The notes beneath the pieces are model-generated. The model was not told where the DNA came from and did not search any database. It was given only the letters and a program-made list of their open reading frames with translations. A program made the translations under genes and the position numbers. A stretch of DNA of 43,130 bases from Clostridia bacterium (GTDB taxonomy: Bacteria; Bacillota; Clostridia; UMGS1883; UMGS1540), in NCBI GenBank assembly GCA_017442155.1, contig JAFSAU010000007.1, positions 1-43,130 on the forward strand, in the 5' to 3' direction. Positions 1 to 6,470 of this stretch are shown piece after piece (within the stretch, counting starts at the first letter, position 1; the number at the start of each line of letters is the position of its first letter).

Positions 1-61
1 GAACAAGTTTGAAAGTGGTTGATAACCTATAAATGGAAACCTCAAAATGTTTCTTTTTTAA

Positions 62-106
62 CCCTTTGTTCAAGGAGAAATCTATGATTTTTTCTTGAAC
101 AAGGGG
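62..106. repeat. Inverted repeat, 13-bp arms
   Basis: The arms at 62-74 and 94-106 are complementary over 13 positions, with one G-U pair, and enclose a 19-base loop. No long T-run follows, so it is not a clear terminator. It lies upstream of the serine recombinase gene and could be a transcript hairpin or a protein-binding site. Function unknown. Confidence 0.5.
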
Positions 107-110
107 GGAG

Positions 111-171
111 TATTCTGTTTCCTAAAATGATTAACACTTATATCACAACATACCAACAAGGAAACAGAATA
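111..171. repeat. Inverted repeat, 12-bp perfect arms
   Basis: TATTCTGTTTCC at 111-122 is repeated in reverse complement at 160-171, with 37 bases between. Together with the hairpin at 62-106 it fills the non-coding stretch ahead of the serine recombinase gene. Function unknown; it may be a regulatory or recombination site. Confidence 0.5.
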
Positions 172-220
172 CAAAGGGGGCAAGTAAAAAATAAAACATC
201 ATCTTCGTTGAGAATGCCTA

Positions 221-249
221 TTCCAAATTATTACAATATATGATATAAT
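221..249 (+). promoter_or_regulatory. Possible promoter of the serine recombinase gene
   Basis: A perfect -10 TATAAT at 244-249 is preceded, after 17 bases, by a weak -35 TTCCAA at 221-226. A good ribosome site, TAAAGGAG at 268-275, then stands 8 bases before the ATG at 284. Confidence 0.45.
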
Positions 250-283
250 ATATTCATACAAAGGTAGTAAAGGAGTTTTCACT

Positions 284-1963
284 ATGAAAGCAGTTGGGTA
301 TTGCAGAGTTAGTTCAGATGAGCAAATCATAGATGGTTTTTCATTAGATACACAGAAAAGAGAAATAGAAGAATATTGTAAAAACAAAGATATTCAATTA
401 TTACAAGTCTATATAGATGCAGGAGTTAGCGCATATCATAACACATTGCAAAAAAGACCACAAGGAAAGTTTGTAATAAAGCATATTGCAGAAAAGGACA
501 TTGATTGTGTTATTGCTATTAGTGATGACAGAATGTTTAGAAATGCAGGAGATAGTTATGCAGTAAATACCTTTGCAGAAGAAAATGGTGTTAAGTTGCT
601 ATATACAAGACAACAACACTATAATGATTTGGATCGTTATTCTGGTTTTTTGTTAAAAAATGTCAGTGCTATTATGAACCAACTTTATTCAATACAAAAT
701 AGCATTAAAGCAAAAGACACACAGATTGACAAAGCAAAAAGAGGAGGTTGGAATGGTCTTAATCCTTTTGGTTATAATTTGGTTAATTCTCATTTAGAAA
801 TTAATGAAGAAGAGGCAAAAATTGTCAAGTTGATTTTTTCAATGTACCTTAATGGACAAGGTGGGGAAAGAATATGTAATTTTTTAAATGAAAATAACTA
901 TAAAGCACCAAAGGGAAAACATTGGAGCAAAACCTCTATCTATGGTATGCTTGAAAATATGGCATATATAGGAACAACAGCATATAACAAAAGACCAAGA
1001 AAAGGTCAAAGATATAATGATAAATCGGAATGGATAATAGTTGAAAACACTCACACACCTATTATAGATAAGGCAGACTTTAACAAAGTTCAAGAAATGA
1101 GAAAAAAGAAAAGAAAGCAAAATGGCAAAAATAACATCGATAGAACTATGACCTCACTTGCTCCGCTTGCAGGTTTGATATTCTGTGAAAATTGCCACCA
1201 ACTGTATTTAAGCAGTACAAAGAAAACAAAGCAAGGCAGAACCTATTACTATGCTTGTGGAAGCAGAAAAAGGCATGGCGTTTCTGTTTGTGATAGTCAT
1301 ATGATACCCGCAGAATTGCTTGAAAAGTTTATATTATACAGAATGAGAGAAATATTGACATCTGATATGTATAAAACACAATTTGAACAACAAATTACAA
1401 GAGAACTAACAATTTTAGAGACAAAGAAAAAAGATATTTCAAAACTTAAAAGAGATTTGGGGAAATTGATAAATCAAAAAGAAAAATTATTGAACCTCAT
1501 TATCAATGAAGAAGATATAGAAATTATAAAAGTATATAAAGAAAAATTACAAAGTGTTTTAAGTCAAATAACACTTCAAAATAATCAACTTGAATTGTAT
1601 GAAAGCATTGATATTTCACAAGAAGAAAAAGAGTTGAGAAAGCAATTTGATTTATCACACCAAGATATTACATACAGAGATTTCCAAGAACTTTCAAGAG
1701 AGCAATTAAAAGTATTTTTTAATTATATGATAGACCATATAGACATTAAAGAAATAGAGATTGAAGATGATGAAAGGGTTATATTAGCAATAGCAATTCA
1801 CCTTAAACTTGATGGTTATGCACCAAAATATTCTTTGGAATACCTTAAAAATATCAACACAGGAGCAGAAAAAAAGACAACCCCTTCTTTTTTTGATGAG
1901 GGGTTGCCAAATGGTGGCGGACAGGGTGGGATTCGAACCCACGGCCCTCGAGGGGTATCATGA
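284..1963 (+). CDS. Large serine recombinase
   Basis: This is a 559-residue site-specific recombinase of the large serine family, which integrates or excises mobile elements through a covalent phosphoserine. The N-terminal resolvase domain starts with GYCRVSSDEQ; Ser10 is the expected nucleophile, with Arg8 beside it, and a DDRMFRN motif follows near residue 81. A recombinase domain comes next (about 165-270), then a zinc ribbon with paired cysteines (about 295-330) and a coiled-coil stretch (about 370-450). The last 16 or so codons are antisense to a tRNA-Ser 3' half, and the codons before them run through that tRNA's terminator hairpin, so the tail ending IRTHGPRGVS is not family sequence. 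The gene is AT-rich and probably marks the edge of an element extending left of the window. Its own partner genes are not visible. Confidence 0.9.
   Translation: MKAVGYCRVSSDEQIIDGFSLDTQKREIEEYCKNKDIQLLQVYIDAGVSAYHNTLQKRPQGKFVIKHIAEKDIDCVIAISDDRMFRNAGDSYAVNTFAEENGVKLLYTRQQHYNDLDRYSGFLLKNVSAIMNQLYSIQNSIKAKDTQIDKAKRGGWNGLNPFGYNLVNSHLEINEEEAKIVKLIFSMYLNGQGGERICNFLNENNYKAPKGKHWSKTSIYGMLENMAYIGTTAYNKRPRKGQRYNDKSEWIIVENTHTPIIDKADFNKVQEMRKKKRKQNGKNNIDRTMTSLAPLAGLIFCENCHQLYLSSTKKTKQGRTYYYACGSRKRHGVSVCDSHMIPAELLEKFILYRMREILTSDMYKTQFEQQITRELTILETKKKDISKLKRDLGKLINQKEKLLNLIINEEDIEIIKVYKEKLQSVLSQITLQNNQLELYESIDISQEEKELRKQFDLSHQDITYRDFQELSREQLKVFFNYMIDHIDIKEIEIEDDERVILAIAIHLKLDGYAPKYSLEYLKNINTGAEKKTTPSFFDEGLPNGGGQGGIRTHGPRGVS
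1869..1906 (-). terminator. Terminator of the split tRNA-Ser
   Basis: On the minus strand an 8-bp stem (CAACCCCT at 1899-1906 pairing with 1878-1885) is followed by seven T residues (1869-1875). It starts about 10 bases past the tRNA 3' end at 1915, the normal place for a tRNA terminator. It lies within the serine recombinase reading frame on the other strand. Confidence 0.75.
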
Positions 1964-1971
1964 TTTCGAGT
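1915..1971 (-). pseudogene. tRNA-Ser 3' half, left junction (attL) of the element
   Basis: Read on the minus strand this is a tRNA-Ser from the anticodon loop (CTCGAAA, anticodon CGA) to the end: stem half TCATG, a variable arm with a CCC/GGG stem, an intact T arm (GTGGG TTCGAAT CCCAC), acceptor strand CCTGTCC, discriminator G and CCA. The 5' half is missing; beyond 1971 the sequence is unrelated to a tRNA. TTTCGAGT at 1964-1971 is also present at the right junction (19224-19231). The matching 5' half lies there, and the two give a perfect 5-bp anticodon stem. The acceptor halves, however, mispair at two of seven positions. Confidence 0.8.
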
Positions 1972-2027
1972 GATGTACATTGTGACATTATTGACTCTTT
2001 CTACATTCTAATATTTCTCAGACGATA

Positions 2028-2071
2028 GAGCTGAAAACCTTGATAAAATCAGGGTTTTCGGCTCTTTTTTT
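2028..2071 (+). terminator. Strong terminator at the element's left end
   Basis: Two 17-base arms (2028-2044 and 2048-2064) pair fully, counting two G-U pairs, around an AAA loop, and seven T residues follow. It lies just inside the left junction. In the integrated state it would block transcripts entering from the left; in a circular form it would stop transcripts leaving the integrase end. Confidence 0.85.
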
Positions 2072-2133
2072 GCCCCTTTTTGGCTTGATTTCTGCACTTT
2101 ACAAAAACTATGCTTTTTGCATAAATAATTCAT

Positions 2134-2156
2134 TTTGGGCAAAACGAGGGCAAAAC
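2134..2156 (+). promoter_or_regulatory. Putative left integrase arm sites
   Basis: GGGCAAAAC occurs twice, 11 bases apart (2137-2145 and 2148-2156). The first copy lies in the 14-base TTTGGGCAAAACGA, which recurs exactly at 18902-18915 near the integrase gene. Repeats shared by both ends and spaced by one helical turn fit the arm-type binding sites of a lambda-type integrase. Confidence 0.5.
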
Positions 2157-2202
2157 AAAAATGCACTTAAAAACCGATAATAAACGTATGAAAGGTTGAG
2201 TT

Positions 2203-2478
2203 ATGGAATCAAAATGGAAGGAGTTTTGCGAAAGCTGGCTTGCTGATGAGCCTGATGTTTTAACCGTGCTTGAAATAAAAAGAATTACAGGTTATTGCAA
2301 AAGCTCAGTGCAAGGATGGATTGACAGAGGTCTTATTACTGCTTATCAGACGAGGCGGTCAAATAAGATACCGAAGTCGTCGCTTTTAAAGTTTATGGCA
2401 AGTGATTATTTTCGCAATATGCATGTGAAATCAAGAAAGCTGAAAGAAAAACTAAGCAAGTTTGAAAGGATGGATTGA
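2203..2478 (+). CDS. Small helix-turn-helix protein
   Basis: A 91-residue protein with a MerR/excisionase-like helix-turn-helix around residues 20-65: VLTVLEIKRITGY, then SVQGWIDRGLI, then a basic segment with an IPKSSLLKFM strand. Such proteins bind element DNA as regulators or directionality factors. It is the first gene of a run with the TnpV-like and replication genes, 3 bases ahead of the next start, so it may control that operon. A second such protein sits beside the integrase and is the likelier excisionase. The exact role is not shown. Confidence 0.6.
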   Translation: MESKWKEFCESWLADEPDVLTVLEIKRITGYCKSSVQGWIDRGLITAYQTRRSNKIPKSSLLKFMASDYFRNMHVKSRKLKEKLSKFERMD

Positions 2479-2481
2479 TTT

Positions 2482-2847
2482 ATGAATGTTGATTATATCA
2501 AATACGGCGATATTTATTTACCCGCGCTAGAAGCACCAAAGGAGCATTACGACTTGTGCAGATTTGGTCACGCTTACTTAAGACATCTGAAGCAAAACAA
2601 GAGAAGCTTGTATTCGCAGATGATGATTACCGGAAAGCTTTTAAAGCATGTTGCACATGTAGATACGCTTGCCCGACAGATGTATGACGATATTATCCGT
2701 GATAGAATCGGCGATGCACCGCCAAGAGAAAATCAAATGGAATGGGTTGGCTTTATGAATAACCTCCGCAACAGTGCCGAGGAAATCGTGTATAGAGAAT
2801 TTCTTTTCGAGGATGAGAAAATCAGAGAGGTGGAACGAGAACGATGA
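2482..2847 (+). CDS. TnpV-like protein
   Basis: A 121-residue protein resembling the TnpV proteins common on clostridial transposons and integrative elements: an N-terminal tyrosine-rich segment (YIKYGDIYLPAL), a central basic helix with YLRHLKQNKRSLYSQM, and the conserved QMEWVGFMNNLRNSAEEIVY near residues 84-103. The biochemical role of TnpV is not established. The gene overlaps the next start by 4 bases (ATGA), so the two are probably translated together. Family assignment rests on recognising the MEWVG block. Confidence 0.6.
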   Translation: MNVDYIKYGDIYLPALEAPKEHYDLCRFGHAYLRHLKQNKRSLYSQMMITGKLLKHVAHVDTLARQMYDDIIRDRIGDAPPRENQMEWVGFMNNLRNSAEEIVYREFLFEDEKIREVERER

Positions 2848-3653
2848 AAATATTATATCCCAATGGGTTTACACAAATCCCCAATAAAGTACTTCGCAGC
2901 AAGGTGTTAAAGCCTTTGCAAAAGGTTGTACTTGCAGTTTTATGCAGCTATGCCAATGATGAAAACCTTGCCTTCCCGTCATATCAGACTATTGCAAATG
3001 ACAGCGGCATCAGCAGACGAAAAGCCATTGAAATTATAGGCGATTTAGAAAAGCTTGGTTGTATTAAAAAGATTGAGCAGAAAAGCACCAAGGGCGATAA
3101 TACCGCAAATGATTATGTGGTTCTGATAGGTGGTGCAGATTTTGCACTACCTGGTGAATCTCCTGCACTACCTGGTGAATGTGGTGCACCACCGGGTGGT
3201 GAATATCCTGCACCACGTGGTGAACGACGTGCACCCCAACAATATCTAGATAATAATATTAATAATTATTTTAATAATAACCATCAATCAATCACCGCGC
3301 ACGAGATGGATGCGATGGAAAATCGAATCGAAGAAAATATCGATTATGAGATTTTAAGTGAGCGATACAAAGATGGTATGCTTGAAGAAATTGTCAGCGT
3401 AATGGTAGAAGCAGTTTGCGGAACTGCACCGACTGTTCGCATCGGCGATAATGAATTTCCGAGAGAGGTCGTAAAATCTCAGATGCTTAAAATCAACAGC
3501 GAACATGTAGAGTATGTAATCGACTGCATCAAGAAAAATACCACCAAGGTCAGAAACATAAAAGCCTATATGCTCAGGTGCATTTACAGTGCTCCGCAGA
3601 CCATTTCACACTACTACACAGCAGAAGTAAATCACGACTTGTACGGAGGATAG
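2844..3653 (+). CDS. Replication initiator (HTH plus DUF6017-like C-terminus)
   Basis: A 269-residue protein with an N-terminal winged-helix region (about 8-78; FTQIPNKVLRSKVL, then SYQTIANDSGISRRKAIEIIGDLEKLGCIKK) like phage and plasmid replication proteins. Its C-terminal domain (about 165-265) resembles DUF6017, usually found in replication initiators of Firmicute plasmids and elements. The two are joined by a Pro-Gly-Glu repeat linker (about 100-130) encoded by tandem DNA repeats, then by an AT-rich stretch coding for Asn-rich residues. That layout resembles an origin placed within the gene (see 3144-3283). It would let the circular form replicate autonomously. The DNA-binding role is inferred from the fold only. 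Confidence 0.65.
   Translation: MKILYPNGFTQIPNKVLRSKVLKPLQKVVLAVLCSYANDENLAFPSYQTIANDSGISRRKAIEIIGDLEKLGCIKKIEQKSTKGDNTANDYVVLIGGADFALPGESPALPGECGAPPGGEYPAPRGERRAPQQYLDNNINNYFNNNHQSITAHEMDAMENRIEENIDYEILSERYKDGMLEEIVSVMVEAVCGTAPTVRIGDNEFPREVVKSQMLKINSEHVEYVIDCIKKNTTKVRNIKAYMLRCIYSAPQTISHYYTAEVNHDLYGG
3144..3283 (+). other. Candidate replication origin: iteron-like repeats plus AT-rich region
   Basis: Four tandem units begin at 3144, 3165, 3186 and 3210 (21, 21, 24 and 21 bases); most follow GCACNACNNGGTGAA. A partial fifth unit starts at 3231. They are followed at once (3239-3283) by about 45 almost pure A/T bases. Iterons next to an AT-rich unwinding region within the initiator gene are the arrangement of lambda O and of RepA_N plasmids. 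It is also coding sequence, so simple protein repeat expansion is the alternative. Confidence 0.45.
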
Positions 3654-3765
3654 CTCCGCAAATAAAACGATAGTTTTTTGTATTAGCAAGCACGGCATTT
3701 GTATAGACAAAAGCCACTTGTTAGGGAGAATCCCCTAGTACCCTTTTGTTATCGGAGGTGAAATT
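3654..3765 (+). other. Non-coding region before mobC, candidate oriT
   Basis: There is no gene in these 112 bases. The region holds a short inverted repeat, TAGGG at 3722-3726 and CCCTA at 3733-3737, just upstream of a MobC-like gene and its GGAGGTG ribosome site. Transfer origins often lie beside mobC and consist of such a repeat and a nick site. No nick motif can be confirmed without a relaxase to compare with. Confidence 0.3.
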
Positions 3766-4074
3766 ATGAGATACAAGCAAAAACAATTAAATTTTTATGT
3801 TTCTGATAAGGTGTGGGAAAAACTCCAAAAATTAAAAAAGGATTCAGGCTTAACAATGACGGCAATTATATCAAAACTTATTATGGGTTACGAGATACAT
3901 CCGCTTAAAACCGAAGAGCTTTTGAGAATATACAAAGAGTTGAATCACATAGGGTGTAACATAAATCAAATTGCTCATATAGCAAATTATGAAAGACATG
4001 TGTCAGAGGATAAAATAAACGAAGCAGCGCAGCTCATGAATGAAGTATGGGAATGTGTACTTAGCTACGATTAG
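3766..4074 (+). CDS. mobC: MobC-like mobilization protein
   Basis: A 102-residue relaxosome accessory protein. It has an N-terminal ribbon-helix-helix-like segment (KQLNFYVSDKVWEKLQKL, then SGLTMTAIISKLI) and the conserved MobC block LNHIGCNINQIAHIAN at about residues 65-80. MobC proteins bind oriT and help the relaxase open the strand. Usually a relaxase gene follows, but here the next genes are a DUF6809-like protein and a secreted protein, so the relaxase is missing or supplied in trans. The gene is preceded by a strong ribosome site and a non-coding stretch that may hold oriT. Confidence 0.75.
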   Translation: MRYKQKQLNFYVSDKVWEKLQKLKKDSGLTMTAIISKLIMGYEIHPLKTEELLRIYKELNHIGCNINQIAHIANYERHVSEDKINEAAQLMNEVWECVLSYD

Positions 4075-4085
4075 GAGGAACGATT

Positions 4086-4376
4086 ATGAATTTTATAGAA
4101 GAACTGTATTACGGAAACTTAAATCCCAGCGAAAAACGATACGACAGAGATTCGCAGTATGCAAAAGCCTTGGAAACATTTTGTAAGAACGAAAAAATCT
4201 TGTCGGAAATGTTAAAGGGTGATGCATTAAAGCGCTTCAATAAGCTTGTGGATGCGAGCGATGAGCTTTCAGCATGCACCGGAACTGAGAATTTTAAAAT
4301 GGGTTTCATTCTCGGTGTGCAGCTTATGGCAGATTGCTTTAAGTATGATGCAACCACAATATTTAAAGATATTTAA
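4086..4376 (+). CDS. DUF6809-like small protein
   Basis: A 96-residue helical protein starting FIEELYYGNLNPSEK, with FKMGFILGVQLMADCF near the C-terminus. These two blocks match a family of small proteins (DUF6809) common on Clostridia integrative elements; its function is unknown. It sits 11 bases after mobC and 10 bases before the next start, so it is in the same operon. No catalytic motif is visible. Confidence 0.6.
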   Translation: MNFIEELYYGNLNPSEKRYDRDSQYAKALETFCKNEKILSEMLKGDALKRFNKLVDASDELSACTGTENFKMGFILGVQLMADCFKYDATTIFKDI

Positions 4377-4386
4377 GGAGGTCATT

Positions 4387-4947
4387 ATGAAAACTTTAAA
4401 AGCTATTGTAATATTGATTTTGGTTAGCGTTTTTACAACTACTACATACGCCGCAGAGGTGCCGAGAGAATCGGCACCCTGCAACGCAACAGAAGAAGCT
4501 ATTATCACGGCAGAAGGACTTATAAGCGATATTCTAACGGAAGTGCAGAATGGTTTGGGATATGCCGATGCAAGAGCCAAGTCGAACAGAATAATTTTTG
4601 AAGCATTTCTGAATGGTCAAACAAACGGCTTCAGCTATGGTGAGCTTGTTGATATTGCCAACGGTGCAATTTTTCATTATAGAAATACTTATCTTAGACC
4701 GAACTTCTATGCTGAAAATGTTGAGAGATTAAGAAGCATTGTTGCACCGGTGATTGAAGATTATAAAGCTGGAAAAATAACATACGCAGAAGCAGAATTT
4801 AATGCAAAAGTAAAAATCTATCAATCCATCAATCCGTCATTTAACCCCGATGTGGAATTTGCAAAAGATCCTATTTACCGAGATATTCCACCTGTTGATA
4901 ACAGCTTATTTGCAATAGCAAGAAAGTTGGTTTTAGAAAGCAAATAA
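4387..4947 (+). CDS. Small secreted protein of unknown function
   Basis: A 186-residue protein. The ATG at 4387 is preceded by AAGGAGG at the usual distance and begins a clear signal peptide: two lysines (MKTLK), a hydrophobic core (AIVILILVSVFTTTTY) and an AAE cleavage region near residue 22. The mature part is mostly helical and charged, with no recognised motif. A longer frame starting at 4246 overlaps the preceding gene and lacks a ribosome site, so it was not chosen. It ends the left operon, just ahead of a terminator. Role unknown; a cell-surface function at transfer is possible but unsupported. Confidence 0.6.
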   Translation: MKTLKAIVILILVSVFTTTTYAAEVPRESAPCNATEEAIITAEGLISDILTEVQNGLGYADARAKSNRIIFEAFLNGQTNGFSYGELVDIANGAIFHYRNTYLRPNFYAENVERLRSIVAPVIEDYKAGKITYAEAEFNAKVKIYQSINPSFNPDVEFAKDPIYRDIPPVDNSLFAIARKLVLESK

Positions 4948-4956
4948 AAAATATTT

Positions 4957-5004
4957 AATTAGTCAAGTACAAATTACTCATTTATACTTGACTAATTTGT
5001 TTTT
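4957..5004 (+). terminator. Terminator after the mobilization operon
   Basis: A 13-bp perfect stem (AATTAGTCAAGTA at 4957-4969 and its complement at 4985-4997) is followed by a T-rich tail. It separates the left operon from the defence genes. Its 3' arm also contains the -35 box of the next promoter. Confidence 0.7.
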
Positions 5005-5016
5005 GTGTGCTATAAT
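4988..5016 (+). promoter_or_regulatory. Strong sigma-A promoter of the defence island
   Basis: TTGACT at 4988-4993 and TATAAT at 5011-5016 are spaced by exactly 17 bases. A GGAGG at 5033-5037 and the ATG at 5046 follow. It probably drives the ATPase gene and perhaps the restriction genes behind it. The -35 box lies in the 3' arm of the preceding terminator stem. Confidence 0.8.
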
Positions 5017-5045
5017 TTAGATAACCTAAAATGGAGGTCGTATAT

Positions 5046-6437
5046 ATGTTTATAGGCAGAAAACGTGAGCTTGATGCTCTGAACAAGCTTTATAAATCAA
5101 ATAAATTTGAATTTGCGGTTATCTATGGTAGACGCCGTGTTGGAAAAACTGCACTCATAAACGAGTTTATTGGAGATAAAAAAGCCATTTATTTTATGGG
5201 TGTTGAAAGTAACGCAAAGCAAAATCTTGAAAACTTTTCAAAAAGCATTATGGAGTTTGCAAGCGGTATTGAAACGGAGTCCTCTTTCCTTTCATTCCAG
5301 GCTGCACTTGAATATGTATTCAAGCTTGCAGAGAACGAAAGAATTATTCTTGCTATTGACGAATATCCATACGTGGCTCGTTCATCAAAAAGCCTTGCAT
5401 CTACTTTACAGCTTTTGATTGATAAATATAAAGACACATCAAAATTGATGCTTATTCTCTGTGGTTCTTCTATGTCGTATATGGAGGACCATGTGCTTGC
5501 ATATAAAGCACCTTTATATGGACGTAGAACGGCCCAAATGAAGCTTTTGCCGTTTGACTTTGAAGAAACCTGCAGATACTTTAAAAATCTGTCTAATGAG
5601 GATAAAGCACTTATTTACGGTGTTGCAGGTGGTACGCCCCAATACCTCTTACAGATGGATGATAAGTTGAGCGTTGAAGATAATATCAAAAACACGTATC
5701 TGAATCCGATTTCCTTCCTTTATGAAGAACCGACTAATCTTTTAAAACAGGAAGTCCGTGAGCCTGCAATTTATACAGCTATCATTACAGCGATTGCAAC
5801 AGGTTCCTCAAGAATGTCAGAGATTTCAAGCAAGGTTGGCGAAGATACAAATGTGTGTACTAACTACATCAAGAACCTTATGAATCTCGGTATCGTACAA
5901 AAGGAAACACCCTACGGTGAAAAAGCTTCTCGTAAGTCGGTTTACTCTATCGAGGATAATATGTTCCGCTTTTGGTATCGTTTTGTGCTTGACAATAACT
6001 CAATCATTGCCCGTGGTGCTGCGGATTTGGTTTACAAGAGAATTGAACCTCAGCTTTCAGACTATATGGGTAAGGTTTTTGAAGAAATCTGCAAACAATA
6101 CCTTTGGAAACAGCTTCTTTCCGGCAACTGCCCGGTAGAGTTTAACTCACTTGGTCGTTGGTGGGGCAATGATCCTAAAGAAAAGTGCCAGACCGAAATT
6201 GATATTATGGGTGAACAGGATAAAAATACAGCTCTCTTTGCAGAATGTAAATGGACTAACGAAAAAGTTGATCTTGGAGTTTTAGAAACACTTATAAAAC
6301 GCAGTAATTTGTTCTCATATAAAACAATGCATTACTATCTGTTTTCAAAAACAGGCTTTACAAAAGGCTGTATTGATAAGGCAAATGAGATGGGCAATGT
6401 AAGTTTGGTTGAGTTTGCGGATATGATTTTACATTAA
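5046..6437 (+). CDS. AAA ATPase with C-terminal DUF234 nuclease-like domain
   Basis: A 463-residue ATP-binding protein of the family often annotated as archaeal-type ATPase plus DUF234. Walker A is GRRRVGKTAL at about residues 29-38, and a hydrophobic strand ending in DEYP (about 105-108) is Walker B. A winged-helix part follows (about 250-330). The C-terminal part has a PD-(D/E)XK-like signature: EIDIMG, then ALFAECKW (E-x-K). The ATG at 5046 was chosen over an in-frame ATG at 5031 because GGAGG overlaps the latter. It lies 33 bases ahead of a type III methyltransferase gene on the same strand and probably shares the promoter at 4988. Members of this family are common on mobile elements; a defence role is inferred from context only. 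Confidence 0.75.
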   Translation: MFIGRKRELDALNKLYKSNKFEFAVIYGRRRVGKTALINEFIGDKKAIYFMGVESNAKQNLENFSKSIMEFASGIETESSFLSFQAALEYVFKLAENERIILAIDEYPYVARSSKSLASTLQLLIDKYKDTSKLMLILCGSSMSYMEDHVLAYKAPLYGRRTAQMKLLPFDFEETCRYFKNLSNEDKALIYGVAGGTPQYLLQMDDKLSVEDNIKNTYLNPISFLYEEPTNLLKQEVREPAIYTAIITAIATGSSRMSEISSKVGEDTNVCTNYIKNLMNLGIVQKETPYGEKASRKSVYSIEDNMFRFWYRFVLDNNSIIARGAADLVYKRIEPQLSDYMGKVFEEICKQYLWKQLLSGNCPVEFNSLGRWWGNDPKEKCQTEIDIMGEQDKNTALFAECKWTNEKVDLGVLETLIKRSNLFSYKTMHYYLFSKTGFTKGCIDKANEMGNVSLVEFADMILH

Positions 6438-6470
6438 GGGTCCTTTAGAAAACAACAGAAGGAGAAAAAT

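Noticed and set aside
2203..2478. The excisionase of the element
   Set aside because: A better candidate lies directly upstream of the integrase at 17488-17682; this one is kept as a general DNA-binding protein.
3144..3230. A CRISPR array
   Set aside because: The tandem units are directly adjacent without spacers and lie within a coding frame.
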